NCBI RefSeq assembly: GCF_000260985.4
Contig: NC_017857.3
Span: forward strand, 806,001-870,000
Reading direction: 5' to 3'
Length of the DNA stretch: 64,000 nt
Origin: Methylophaga nitratireducenticrescens
Lineage (GTDB): Bacteria; Pseudomonadota; Gammaproteobacteria; Nitrosococcales; Methylophagaceae
Shown: one piece after another, positions 54,363-63,711 of the stretch
Position numbering within the stretch: position 1 is the first letter of the stretch
How the letters are laid out: the number at the start of each line of letters is the position of its first letter
The notes under the pieces: model-generated
What the model was told of the DNA's origin: nothing
The model's database searches: none
What the model saw: the letters and a program-made list of their open reading frames with translations, nothing else
Made by a program: the position numbers and the translations under genes

Positions 54363-54494
54363 GCAGGGGCGGAAAAATAGCCCCTGCCCTGCGGGTTGTG
54401 ACTGAAAAAGCGCCACTCTGCGTTGCTCGTCGCTTATTTAGAACAACTAAAAGGCACTCCTCGTGCCTTGATTGACGCTTTTTCAGCTCACAAC
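54363..54494. repeat. Extragenic palindromic repeat element
   Basis: An 8-bp hairpin (GCAGGGGC/GCCCCTGC) is followed by a larger inverted pair, GTTGTGACTGAAAAAGCG at 54395 against CGCTTTTTCAGCTCACAAC ending at 54494. Between the arms lies a GCACTCCTCGTGC hairpin. No credible coding frame. Confidence 0.75.
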
Positions 54495-54522
54495 AGAGGT
54501 GGATATGAAAGATCAACAAGCC

Positions 54523-54759
54523 CTAAGCCCTAGCGTAATTTTCCTGCAGCTTAAGCCAGGATTCAACTGAAATACCAAGCACTTCAGATAATTGAATGGT
54601 CAGTTCAGATGATAAATCAGCCTTAGCATGCAGAAAAGTGCTAAATATTTCTGGCTCTTCTGTAAACGCCAACGCCATACATTTGCGAAATAATACCTTC
54701 GAAGTGAATCCGTTATAAAATACCTCTGTAACCATGTCGGTGCGTATAGGGCGTTTCAA
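54523..54759 (-). CDS. Divergent HigA-like XRE antitoxin, orphan
   Basis: A 78-residue protein whose C-terminal half (LSSELTIQLSEVLGISVESWLKLQENYARA) matches the end of HigA-type antitoxins, where the pattern is xxALRLAxxxGxSPExWLxLQxxYD. The HTH half is much less typical. No HigB-like toxin gene is adjacent. The start is TTG 54759, not well supported. Either a remnant or a stand-alone regulator. Confidence 0.6.
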   Translation of the reverse strand: MKRPIRTDMVTEVFYNGFTSKVLFRKCMALAFTEEPEIFSTFLHAKADLSSELTIQLSEVLGISVESWLKLQENYARA

Positions 54760-54850
54760 TTGATGAATCTTATGTTTCCCTCGAGAAAAAGTTTTTAGGT
54801 CAGCAAGCTATCCATCCAATACTATGCAGTTATGTTCATTTATGTACTGA

Positions 54851-55174
54851 TTAGTCAGTACTTTCTCCTTCAGGAACATAAATTAAGCTGCCATCATCAA
54901 GACGATAGGTGATTCCAGCCTTAATGCCCTGGCCACTGCCTGCTTCACTGCTGGATTTGTAATGTTCAAGCTTTTCACCTTTCTTTATTACGATTTCCAT
55001 ATTTTCCTTACCGGGATTTTTAATCACCGTGACGTCATCATGACTGAGTGGGTTTAATGGGTTGTTAAGTAACAGAATAAACAGAATAACGATGATGACT
55101 AGAAAAACATCGATGATATTCACCATACTCAAGATCGGATCATCGTCTTCGGTGCCTAGCAGCCGTTGCTTCAT
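54851..55174 (-). CDS. DUF2149 membrane protein
   Basis: A 107-residue protein with one membrane helix (IIDVFLVIIVILFILLLNN, residues about 22-40) and a periplasmic domain ending in YRLDDGSLIYVPEG. DUF2149 proteins accompany a MotA/TolQ/ExbB-type channel and a CobN-like protein in TonB-linked loci and look like ExbD counterparts (short N-terminus, single helix with an Asp at its start). It overlaps the channel gene by four bases. Confidence 0.88.
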   Translation of the reverse strand: MKQRLLGTEDDDPILSMVNIIDVFLVIIVILFILLLNNPLNPLSHDDVTVIKNPGKENMEIVIKKGEKLEHYKSSSEAGSGQGIKAGITYRLDDGSLIYVPEGESTD

Positions 55175-55689
55175 GCTGCCTCCTTGATGGAGTTGTGGCG
55201 GTTATTTGTACAAGAAGCAGATTGAATATCTTCGATGTGTTTTAGTGTGGTCACGCGCCATCGGCGTTTGATGGTGAGCATGATAAAGCATCCCGACGCG
55301 GCGATTAAGGCAACAATAACAGCAGCAAAGGCGATACCTACCTGCTCTCCGACGAGTGCCATTTCACCTGCCGCAACACCGGCAAGAGCAGGTCCCATTG
55401 GAATCATGGTTGCTACCAACCCAAGCAACGGTGCTGTTCTGGCAGTAATTCTCAAACCTTCCAATTCTTTCAGTATGAATAATTCCATATGCTCCGAGTC
55501 TAGCGTGGGATGTTGTTGCCGGTATTGCCATAACGCACAGCCTTCGGTTCCTTTACGTAATCGAAACAAGCCCTCTATCAGAAACTGCCCCAATTGATAG
55601 AGCGTATAGACAAAAGCAAAGATTATTGTCAGCAAAACTGGAATAAGGAACCATGATGAAAGTTGGTATAAAATGGATTCTATAAACAT
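55171..55689 (-). CDS. MotA/TolQ/ExbB-type proton channel protein
   Basis: A 172-residue protein from ATG 55689, with three membrane helices. The last two flank the conserved segment LRITARTAPLLGLVATMIPMGPALAGVAAGE and VGEQVGIAFAAVIVALIAA, typical of the family's proton path. It begins one base after the cobN-like stop (TAATATG). With the DUF2149 partner it probably forms a dedicated energiser for the TonB receptor or the chelatase-like protein. Confidence 0.9.
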   Translation of the reverse strand: MFIESILYQLSSWFLIPVLLTIIFAFVYTLYQLGQFLIEGLFRLRKGTEGCALWQYRQQHPTLDSEHMELFILKELEGLRITARTAPLLGLVATMIPMGPALAGVAAGEMALVGEQVGIAFAAVIVALIAASGCFIMLTIKRRWRVTTLKHIEDIQSASCTNNRHNSIKEAA

Positions 55690-55690
55690 A

Positions 55691-58600
55691 TTATTGGGCC
55701 TTTCTAATAACGTTGTATTGGCGCAATGCACCGGTAAGTAAAGGAATAATCAGCATCGACAGCCACCACCATTGAGTTTCAAGCTCAATACCTTCTTGGC
55801 TGGTCTTTTCCAGTTTTTGTCCCTCAACCTGTTGTGCCTGAGCCATATCCGTTTGCGGTGGTTGTTTAGGTTCAGGTGATTGTTGCTGATCAGGGGCGGG
55901 GGGCATTTCTGCAATAGGGGCCAGACCAAAGCCACGCGCCTGGTTGTCAGCAAAGTCTGCCAGCTTGGCATGTGCAGGTTGTAGATCGTGCTCTTGCAGG
56001 CTTTGTATATAAGCCGCGACCAGCTCTTTACGAGTTTGCTCTGATGCGTCCCAGTAATTTTTACGGATAGCATCCAGCATACGTTCCATCATCCTGAGCT
56101 GGGCTTCGGGTGAGTAATTTTCAAACCATTCATTCAGATCCAGATCAAGTGAATCCATGACGTAAATATCATGCATTTTCTGCCATTGATGATCCTTCAC
56201 CACGTCAGGAGAAACGGTTTGCCAGCCCCAAAGGTTGTTGGTCATATCCTGCAGATTGAGTGCTCCGGCAAAACCTTCTTCCTTCATCGCCTCAATCCAG
56301 CCAGGATGAAATGACCGAGTTGCCATTTCTACGGCCAAAAACTCCGCAGCACTCTGAAACCGGACTTTTCCCTGTTCCCGCTGATTGGAAATATATAATT
56401 CAGGACTTTTGCCGGTCAGGTGCCGAACGGCAAGGTCAATGCCGCCAAGATATTGAAAAGGATCATCAGTCGTCAGCATGCCGTACAGATTAGAGGTTCT
56501 CGCCAGCAATGCGGCATCAACGGTTTTCAAGTTTTCAGCATAGAGCTCGCTGTAGTCTGGTTCCTTGCCCCATTGACTGGAATCAGGTCCGAAGGCATGA
56601 CTCATGCGATCAAGATACAACTTTGCCAGTTTGTCGTCCGACTCCCAGGTGTCAGAGGCCAGTGAGGCGTCTTCCAGGCCAGTTCCATAAACACCTGTAG
56701 GACTGCCAAAAACGCGGGTCTGAGCCATAATTTTTGCCTTATCCTCGGCAATACCTTTTCCACGCAGGTCCGCCAACAGCTGCTGTGTATGTTGATAGAC
56801 CGGGTTATCCTTTTCATCAAGCTCAGTAACTGCTGCTGCAGCCTGAGCCAAAACTTCCATAACATTTGGAAACTGATCGCGATACAGACCGGTTGCAGAG
56901 AGCACGACATCAACACGAGGACGCTGGAGTTGCTGCTGCTCGATGATGTTAAAGCCATTTACCCGTCCGCCATCATCCCAGGTCGGTTCGACACCCATTG
57001 CATAAAGTGCCTGACTTTCGAGGATGCCGCCATGACGCATGGCTTCAACAGCCCAGAGAGAGAAAGCGAGCCGACGAGGGTAGGTACCTTTTTCCTGTTG
57101 ATGTGAGCTAATCAGTTCATCAATCGCCTTCTTGCCAGCCAGCCAGGCTTCTTTGGTTGGAATCCTGGCCGGATCAAAGCCGACCAGATTTTTTCCACTT
57201 GGCAGACTTTCCGGTACTCGAATGGGGTCCCCTCCAATACCCGGTTCGATATGATTACCTTGCAGTGCTGAATTGAAACTTTCCCACTCATATTCCGCGG
57301 TCAAACTGGCGTAATAGTCGAGAGCCTTTTGCTGCCATTTTGCGAGTTCTGGCTTTATGGGCTCGGATTTACTTACAACAGCTTGCAGCCATTGATAGGG
57401 AAGCGTTTGGGAAAGCGCTTGATAATCCTTTGCGAACAGTTCTTCCTGATCAGCCAGATTAAAGGCATCAATAAACTCATTCCCCAACATTTGCAGGACA
57501 GTTGTTAACTTTTGTTCTTCAATATCCTGAGCAGCAAAGGTATGAAGACCAATGGGTTGCGATTGAGCGGCCAGTTCATGCAGATAATCATGTAATTGTT
57601 GAATAAACAGTTCGGGTGTCTGATTGACTTGTTCGACATCCCAGCCCAAATCTGTGGTCAGATTATCGCTCAAAGACAAGTCAAGCAGGCTTGCCACGGT
57701 GTTATCGCGAACTTCACCTGGCTCCAGGTTTTCCCATTGATGAATCAGCTGGTGAATATCAACCAATTTACCGTGCAATCCTGATGGACGAAAAGGAGGT
57801 GTTTGATGACTTATCATGACTGCCCGCCCACGACGTTTTGCCTGTGTCGCCTCTCCCACATTGTCGATGATGTAGGGATAAACGACGGGAATATTACCCA
57901 GTGCCAAGTAGGGATCATCAAAGATACTGAGCCCCCGTTCCTTGCCGGGCATCCACTCCTGAGTACCATGCGTACCAAAATGAACCAATGCATCAGCCTG
58001 AAAGTTTTCTTGCACCCACAGGTAGGTTGCCAGGTAGTAATGGTTTACCGGCACACGCATGTCGTGGTAAAGCGATTTTTCGTTGTCCATGCCTGGTAGA
58101 CCGCGTGGTGGCTGTCCAAGATAGATAATATTTCCAGCCGCCACATGGGGAATCACAAAAACCGGCTGGTCATCCAGTTGTGTCAGCATAGATGAGTCTT
58201 GAGGTTTACCCCAATAGTCATTTATACGGTTTTGAACCGGTTGCGGAAGCTGCTCGAACCATGTCAGATAACTTTCCAGTGAAAGGATTTGACCAGTTGT
58301 TTTATCCAGCGGCTGATGTTCTTGATGTGTGGCCTTGATACTGGAGCCCAAACCATCGATGAGTTGCTGTTCAGTCAGTACATTGGTGTTATAGCCTTCC
58401 CTGACCCACTGCTCGGATAACACAGCTAGACTCCTGGGAACGTTCATAAAAGAAGCAGACAAATTTTCCTGACCGGGCGGGTAGTTATAGACCATCACGG
58501 CCAGTTTTTGCTGTTCAAGCGGTTTGTTCTGCAGATGGGCAAGGCGGATAGCTTTGTCGATGGTGGCATCAACCTGATAATCAATTAGTTTTAGTCCGTC

Positions 58601-59578
58601 ATCCTGTTCTGCCCAGAGTACCATCGGATCAATCAGTCCATTCTGTTCTGGTAATGCCAGATAGAGTGGAGTGGACTGAAGAGGAAGCCCTGAAGGGCTC
58701 TGTTCCCAGCTTTCAATACTGTCCTGCCACCAACCAATTCCCTGAATAACAGGAATACCAAGGGTATCAAGCTGCGTTTTCAGACCATTATGGTAAACCG
58801 GCTGCAAATGAATCAACACATCTGCACGGTCTTTTAACAGCTCAGGTAAACGTGAATCAGGCCCCAAAGAATAAAATACCGGTAATGCGTTTGCACCGCG
58901 GGACTCTACCTTTTTTACAAGCTCATCAATATGAGCCATGGCGTCGGATTCCAGGTAGCGCACGTGAAAACCGATGGCGATGACAGGATGAGTTCTATCG
59001 GCATCAACTGCAACTAAAACGGCATCAGGATCGGCGGAATAGCCCTCGGAATAGCGTGGATGATAAGCGCCCTGTTGTGGCAATAATTGTGGTTTTGGCA
59101 GATTGACGAGTGATTTACCCGTAAGCAGGGAGGACACGGCGGTAAAAAAAACCTCCATATTTTTTCTGCCGCCATTCCGATAATAGTCATGAAGCTGTTG
59201 TGACGCTGCCATCGCAATATTCTTGGCCTGAAAAGTATTTCGACTTATCAACATGAGTGGCGTTGACGTGGGGGGCTGCAGATCCTGTAATCGTCCGGAA
59301 AAGGATTGCATATCCATCTCCCGCGGTAAGTCCACCAAAACAAAATTGCTTTGCTGTAGCGTTTCCAGGAGAGCTTTGTCAGCAACGGTGGTGGAAACAA
59401 ATTGCACTTTGACTCCTGCTTGATGTGCCGACTGTTTTATCAGCTCCTGCTTGGCATCAAGCATCATGCGGTTGGTTACAATGATGATGTCTGTTTCCGA
59501 TGCGGATACAGGCAGGATAAAGGTCGTGAACAACGCGACGAGCAGGTATTTAACAAACTTACGTATCAGAAAAATCAT
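55691..59578 (-). CDS. Exported, membrane-anchored CobN-like chelatase (HmuS-type candidate)
   Basis: A 1295-residue class I chelatase large-subunit homologue. Unlike cytosolic CobN it begins with a signal peptide (MIFLIRKFVKYLLVALFTTFILPVSAS) and ends with a helix (WWWLSMLIIPLLTGAL) and a basic tail, so the body should sit in the periplasm. Chelatase blocks HFGTHGTQEWMPGKERGLS, VYPYIIDNVGEATQAKRRGRAVMISH and RPRVDVVLSATGLYRDQFPN are present. No CobS/CobT ATPases are nearby. The family includes the HmuS haem dechelatase of Bacteroidetes, encoded in the same kind of locus. The start at 59578 follows GAAGG. Confidence 0.88.
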   Translation of the reverse strand: MIFLIRKFVKYLLVALFTTFILPVSASETDIIIVTNRMMLDAKQELIKQSAHQAGVKVQFVSTTVADKALLETLQQSNFVLVDLPREMDMQSFSGRLQDLQPPTSTPLMLISRNTFQAKNIAMAASQQLHDYYRNGGRKNMEVFFTAVSSLLTGKSLVNLPKPQLLPQQGAYHPRYSEGYSADPDAVLVAVDADRTHPVIAIGFHVRYLESDAMAHIDELVKKVESRGANALPVFYSLGPDSRLPELLKDRADVLIHLQPVYHNGLKTQLDTLGIPVIQGIGWWQDSIESWEQSPSGLPLQSTPLYLALPEQNGLIDPMVLWAEQDDGLKLIDYQVDATIDKAIRLAHLQNKPLEQQKLAVMVYNYPPGQENLSASFMNVPRSLAVLSEQWVREGYNTNVLTEQQLIDGLGSSIKATHQEHQPLDKTTGQILSLESYLTWFEQLPQPVQNRINDYWGKPQDSSMLTQLDDQPVFVIPHVAAGNIIYLGQPPRGLPGMDNEKSLYHDMRVPVNHYYLATYLWVQENFQADALVHFGTHGTQEWMPGKERGLSIFDDPYLALGNIPVVYPYIIDNVGEATQAKRRGRAVMISHQTPPFRPSGLHGKLVDIHQLIHQWENLEPGEVRDNTVASLLDLSLSDNLTTDLGWDVEQVNQTPELFIQQLHDYLHELAAQSQPIGLHTFAAQDIEEQKLTTVLQMLGNEFIDAFNLADQEELFAKDYQALSQTLPYQWLQAVVSKSEPIKPELAKWQQKALDYYASLTAEYEWESFNSALQGNHIEPGIGGDPIRVPESLPSGKNLVGFDPARIPTKEAWLAGKKAIDELISSHQQEKGTYPRRLAFSLWAVEAMRHGGILESQALYAMGVEPTWDDGGRVNGFNIIEQQQLQRPRVDVVLSATGLYRDQFPNVMEVLAQAAAAVTELDEKDNPVYQHTQQLLADLRGKGIAEDKAKIMAQTRVFGSPTGVYGTGLEDASLASDTWESDDKLAKLYLDRMSHAFGPDSSQWGKEPDYSELYAENLKTVDAALLARTSNLYGMLTTDDPFQYLGGIDLAVRHLTGKSPELYISNQREQGKVRFQSAAEFLAVEMATRSFHPGWIEAMKEEGFAGALNLQDMTNNLWGWQTVSPDVVKDHQWQKMHDIYVMDSLDLDLNEWFENYSPEAQLRMMERMLDAIRKNYWDASEQTRKELVAAYIQSLQEHDLQPAHAKLADFADNQARGFGLAPIAEMPPAPDQQQSPEPKQPPQTDMAQAQQVEGQKLEKTSQEGIELETQWWWLSMLIIPLLTGALRQYNVIRKAQ

Positions 59579-59632
59579 GGATCTACCTTCAGGTATGAGA
59601 GAGACTGACGCATCTAAAATCATGGGGCAGCT

Positions 59633-61561
59633 TTAAAACTGCCAGTACCAGTTTAGTTTTACTGCACGAGCATATTCGGCGTAACCAAACGATTCACTTT
59701 TCTCAAGGAGGTCAGTGTTGCCGATATTAGTGGCGCTGAGCACAAAACGATGCTTTCCAAGCAGATAGCTCAGATTGGCATTGACCAGGCTGTAGCTGGG
59801 TAGTTCTTCCAATTCTGAATCAAGAGATATCCACTGTTTACCAATGTATTGCCAGTCAATTGATGAAGACAGGGTATTCGGAATCCAGTCGATATTCATG
59901 CCCAGAGTACCTTGATGTCTTGGGCGTGCCGTTAGTTTTTCACCTGTGGTTTTGTCTTCTCCTTTGGTATAGGTGTAGCTGCCAGTCAAGGTCAGTGAAT
60001 CCGTCAAGGGGTGAGAGGCTTCCATTTCCAACCCCTTGATTTCTGCTTCATCAACATTGACATATTGGTGCTCCCGGCCAAAAAACATGCCGCAGTTGTT
60101 GATACATTCGGTGGTAATCAAGTCTTCCACATCATTTTTGAAAATCGTTGCACTGAACTCACTCATCCCAGCTTCATAGCGAAGCCCCAGCTCCCAGGTA
60201 TCACTGGTTTCCGGATTCAGGTTTTCGTTTCCGACAAAACTATGCGGACCGTCAAAGCGATAGTTTGGGGAAATCTGTTTAAGTGTTGGTGCTTTAAAGC
60301 CATGACCGTAGCCTGTTTTGATGGCTAGGCCAGGCATCGCTTCCCACACCAGATAGGCACGGGGACTGAATTCACCACCAAAATACTCATGATGATCCCA
60401 GCGGCCCCCTAGCGTTAAAAACACATTGTCCAGCAAATCCTTTTCATACTGAAGCAAGCCAGATTTATGGATGGCGTTATCGCCGCCACCTACAAAAGCT
60501 TCATGTTCGAGTTCTTCATCCCGATATTCACCACCGATGGTCAATCGAGAACTGCCGAAATCGCGATAAAAACGCGCTTCAGCAACATCATCCTGCAAAT
60601 ACTGTGGGGTATAGGCATCAACGGAGGATTCATTGGTGTTATGAACAACATCAATTTTCGAACGGTAATAGCCAACATTCCCTGTCCAGGCACCCAATTT
60701 GGGTTGCCAGTAAATGGAAAACTGCTCTCTATCCAGGTCATACCAAGATCGATGATAGGGATCCGATCCCCGATAGTTTGTCTGTTGCCAGCGCTCTTCG
60801 TCAGTTCGAAAATAATCCAGCTGGAACCGGTTATTTTCGTTAACGGTCCAATCCGCTCCCAGTTTTACAGAATCAACTTTGCGTCCTTCAAGGGAAGAAA
60901 TTCGCGAGTCCTCGTCGCTGAGAACATCATCCTGATATTGATGACCGAAATGACCGGTGATAAGCAGGTTATCACTCAGAGGTTGCTTGAACTGGACATT
61001 GCCGTAATACTGCTCACCGCCATCGTCATCGTCATAAATTGACGAGCCAAGCATTACATTGCGCTGGGCTTCAACCTTATTGTTGCGGGTAATAATGTTG
61101 ATAACCCCACCCAGTGCTTCCGAACCATAAAGGGATGACATCGGACCACGAATAATTTCTATGCGTTCGATACTATCAAGAGGCAACCAGTCGTATTGCA
61201 AATCGGAATGCCCCACTACATCATCTGTTGCCGAAACCCGTTTGCCATCAATCAGAATAAGAGAATGCTTTGATTCCATACCACGAAGCTGTATAACCTT
61301 GCGCCCGCCTACGCCAGTACCTGCAACAGATACCCCGGCAGTTTTTCTGATGGCTGAGACAAGCTTCTGATCGCTTACCCTTTCCAATTCTTCACGGGTA
61401 ATGACGGATAATGAAGCCGGGGCTAACAAGGTGCTACGTTCGCTACCGGATGCGGTGACAACAATTTTATCCATATTGTTTTCATTGATATCTGTCGCCA
61501 TGGCGACGCAGGAAAACAGTAACGGGTATAAGGCTAGTAGTTTTGGGTTATTCATCAGCAT
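59633..61561 (-). CDS. TonB-dependent outer-membrane receptor (haem/iron type)
   Basis: A 642-residue receptor: signal peptide (...LLFSCVAMAT), TonB box DKIVVTAS, plug domain to about 165 (LRGMESKHSLILIDGKRV; RIEIIRGPMSSLYGSEALGGVINI) and a 22-strand barrel ending KLNWYWQF. The FRAP-like GHGFKAPTLKQIS and later GNENLNPETSDTWELGLRY, with a His between them (DGPHSFVGN), recall haem receptors, but colicin I/siderophore-type receptors share these blocks. First gene of the chelatase operon, under a Fur box. Confidence 0.9.
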   Translation of the reverse strand: MLMNNPKLLALYPLLFSCVAMATDINENNMDKIVVTASGSERSTLLAPASLSVITREELERVSDQKLVSAIRKTAGVSVAGTGVGGRKVIQLRGMESKHSLILIDGKRVSATDDVVGHSDLQYDWLPLDSIERIEIIRGPMSSLYGSEALGGVINIITRNNKVEAQRNVMLGSSIYDDDDGGEQYYGNVQFKQPLSDNLLITGHFGHQYQDDVLSDEDSRISSLEGRKVDSVKLGADWTVNENNRFQLDYFRTDEERWQQTNYRGSDPYHRSWYDLDREQFSIYWQPKLGAWTGNVGYYRSKIDVVHNTNESSVDAYTPQYLQDDVAEARFYRDFGSSRLTIGGEYRDEELEHEAFVGGGDNAIHKSGLLQYEKDLLDNVFLTLGGRWDHHEYFGGEFSPRAYLVWEAMPGLAIKTGYGHGFKAPTLKQISPNYRFDGPHSFVGNENLNPETSDTWELGLRYEAGMSEFSATIFKNDVEDLITTECINNCGMFFGREHQYVNVDEAEIKGLEMEASHPLTDSLTLTGSYTYTKGEDKTTGEKLTARPRHQGTLGMNIDWIPNTLSSSIDWQYIGKQWISLDSELEELPSYSLVNANLSYLLGKHRFVLSATNIGNTDLLEKSESFGYAEYARAVKLNWYWQF

Positions 61562-61602
61562 CTCCTGTAAAGTTCCAATAACATTATCAGGAATTATATG
61601 GA

Positions 61603-61621
61603 AATGCTAACGATTCGCATT
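61603..61621 (-). promoter_or_regulatory. Fur box upstream of the TonB receptor
   Basis: On the minus strand it reads AATGCGAATCGTTAGCATT, which agrees with the Fur consensus AATGATAATCATTATCATT at 15 of 19 positions. It lies about 42 bases upstream of the receptor start, so iron should repress the operon. Confidence 0.8.
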
Positions 61622-62254
61622 AATATCTAGATCTAGATCAAGATTGTAGAGTGTTGCTTAGAATTAGTTATTTTTCAGATCAACCACTGCCGACAGCTAT
61701 TTTTGTGCCTGGCAAGGCACAAAGCAAACAGTGTAGCCGTCTACATAAGTTATTGACAAATAAAGCAGGAAACACGTTGAACAGCTTAGCTGGCCGCACA
61801 ACGGTGAAATACAGGGGTGTCTTTCATGCAACGCAGTCGGCTGCAAAAAAAGTCTAAGCTCAACGAGCGTGGTTGAAAAATGTCACTTATGTATACACCG
61901 GACTAATGGAGAGGTATGTGCCGGTTTTTATGGTTCCTCGTTCCTTGCCATCCTCAACGGTTGCGTCTGAACAGCAGCGTGTTCAGGTGTTGGAAAAAAG
62001 CATAATGCTTGGGCAGAGGTGTGATTAAAAAGTTATGGATCTATTCATGAAAGATTGACAATTTCATAGATTAAAACATTCCGATGCTGAAAAGCCCCTT
62101 TTGCGATTCGTTTTTATTTTTTGACTTTTCCAGATATGAAGAAGACCCGAATAAAACAGAAAAATGCTTGTACAACGTAATAAAAGAAATATTGATAACG
62201 GGGGGAAGTAATACACCTGATGCATGTCGGAAATAGCAATGACCTTTGAGGAGT
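61622..62254. other. 633-base region without a convincing gene
   Basis: Contains a strong hairpin TTTGTGCC/GGCACAAA at about 61704-61726, without a T-run, and only short, poor open frames. I looked for a cobalamin riboswitch upstream of the receptor and did not find its conserved boxes. The upstream region of the receptor gene takes the left side; the rest is unexplained. Confidence 0.5.
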
Positions 62255-62878
62255 TTATTTATCGAGAATGATTTTGGATTGATGGATTTCGGTTTCACTA
62301 TCAGAAAGACCTGCTGTCAGGATCCAGCGCATTGTGTCTTCATTCGACATTTCCAGCGACCGAACTTGATCCCGCGAAACACAAATTGTATAGCCACCAA
62401 CTTGATAACTCATCGGTAGATAAACCGCGACCAAATCATTTTCTTCATCTTCCAATCCCAGCACATGACTAACATTGTCTTTGACGAGAAAACCAATCAA
62501 TTGAACGCCACCAATGGTGACCGCAACAGCATTACTGAGACTGTCCTGATGTTTTTCGCGGGAAAAAAAACGGGTGAAGTCACGTAAAGCACCATGAATC
62601 GATTTCACTAATGGAATACGATCCAGAAAAGATTCGCCAATATCAAATAGACGTTTGACCAGCCATGCGTTGACGGCAATACCGATAACAAAAATCAAAC
62701 CAATAGCCGCCAACAGTCCCAGTCCAGGCCAATAAAAGTCATAAGGTAAAATGGCAACCATAATAGGCCGTAATGCCAGCTCTGCTGTGACAGCCAGCCA
62801 ATAAATCAGATACAGCGTCAGGGTGACGGGTAATGCCGTCGCCAAACCTTTCAGAAAAGTCTTCCAGACAAATTGCAT
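62255..62878 (-). CDS. DUF502 family inner-membrane protein
   Basis: A 207-residue protein from ATG 62878 (AGGA upstream). Two N-terminal membrane helices (ATALPVTLTLYLIYWLAVTAEL; GLGLLAAIGLIFVIGIAVNAWL) are followed by a conserved soluble domain with IPLVKSIHGALRDFTRFF and VAVYLPMSYQVGGYTICV. This is the DUF502 pattern, widespread in bacteria and of unknown function. Downstream of dsrE-like and tusA genes on the same strand. Confidence 0.88.
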   Translation of the reverse strand: MQFVWKTFLKGLATALPVTLTLYLIYWLAVTAELALRPIMVAILPYDFYWPGLGLLAAIGLIFVIGIAVNAWLVKRLFDIGESFLDRIPLVKSIHGALRDFTRFFSREKHQDSLSNAVAVTIGGVQLIGFLVKDNVSHVLGLEDEENDLVAVYLPMSYQVGGYTICVSRDQVRSLEMSNEDTMRWILTAGLSDSETEIHQSKIILDK

Positions 62879-62912
62879 AAAGCTGTTCCTATTCCAAACC
62901 GAATTCAGTTGA

Positions 62913-63377
62913 TCAGATATATAAAGTGATATCGGCTTCGCTGGCAAATTCCAGAAAAGTAGCGGCCCCTCCGTGACTGATTCCATCAATAAAGTCCGAA
63001 TTTTTAAAATCAAACAAATCTACCGTCATCTGGCAGGCAATCAGTTCAACTTCAGATTCCAGGCAGATAGCGCGTAACTCAGTCACACTGGCAACGCCTT
63101 TCTTTTTCAATTTACGTTGCATCATCCAGGTAGCAAAGGCTTCGAGACCTGGGATAATCTGCACGATACTGGGGACGGGGACAGGCATCGGCATGGCGGG
63201 GTTGCCCAAGGGCGAAACTTTAAGAGACAGATCTTTTTTTAGTAATTGCAAACCGTAAAAGGTAAAAAATATTTTGGCTTCAAACCCTAATGCTGCCGCG
63301 GTGGTGGCAAGTAAAAATGGCGGATAAGCGCCATCCAACGTACCTTTGCTTGCAATTATGGCGAGTTTTTTGGCCAT
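62913..63377 (-). CDS. DsrE/DsrF-like sulphur-relay protein
   Basis: A 154-residue protein of the DsrE/F/DrsH superfamily: the start KKLAIIASKGTLDGAYPPFLLATTAAALGFEAKIFFTFYG and the Cys-bearing block VELIACQMTVDLF fit. The possible active Cys lies in the loop before QMTVDLF. Proteins of this type hand sulphur to or from TusA, encoded 4 bases upstream. Confidence 0.88.
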   Translation of the reverse strand: MAKKLAIIASKGTLDGAYPPFLLATTAAALGFEAKIFFTFYGLQLLKKDLSLKVSPLGNPAMPMPVPVPSIVQIIPGLEAFATWMMQRKLKKKGVASVTELRAICLESEVELIACQMTVDLFDFKNSDFIDGISHGGAATFLEFASEADITLYI

Positions 63378-63381
63378 GATG

Positions 63382-63615
63382 TTATGCCCCTTTTTCGATA
63401 ATGAAATACAGCTTTCCGTCGACTTCTTCGCTACTGACCAATGGATTGCCAGTCATTTTACAAAACGCTGGAATATCTTTTAATGCGCCAGTATCGGTAC
63501 AGATGAGTCGCAGTCGCTGAGAAAGCGTCATTTCATTGAGTGATTTACGTGCTTTAAGCACTGGAAGTGGACAGTTTAAACCTGAGGTATCAATTTCTGT
63601 ATCATAATCTGACAT
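63382..63615 (-). CDS. TusA-family sulphur-carrier protein
   Basis: A 77-residue TusA protein with the Cys-Pro-x-Pro motif (LNCPLPVLKARK, Cys15) that carries persulphide. In this pairing with a DsrE-like protein it may serve tRNA thiolation, cofactor sulphuration or general sulphur transfer. First gene of a run with the DsrE-like and DUF502 genes. Confidence 0.92.
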   Translation of the reverse strand: MSDYDTEIDTSGLNCPLPVLKARKSLNEMTLSQRLRLICTDTGALKDIPAFCKMTGNPLVSSEEVDGKLYFIIEKGA

Positions 63616-63711
63616 AGTAATTTCCTTTAAAATATCCGTTTACATAATAAACCCAACCGGCATTTTTGTCTTTGCGGAACCGGTCTTAATAAGCCAAGGT
63701 CTATAGGCATT

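Noticed and set aside
60467-61042. 191-codon plus-strand frame opposite the TonB receptor
   Set aside because: Antisense shadow; no ribosome site or family match.
61561-62000. Cobalamin riboswitch upstream of the TonB receptor
   Set aside because: CobN and TonB homologues suggested it, but the conserved B12 boxes were not found, and a Fur-box match sits in the expected regulatory position.
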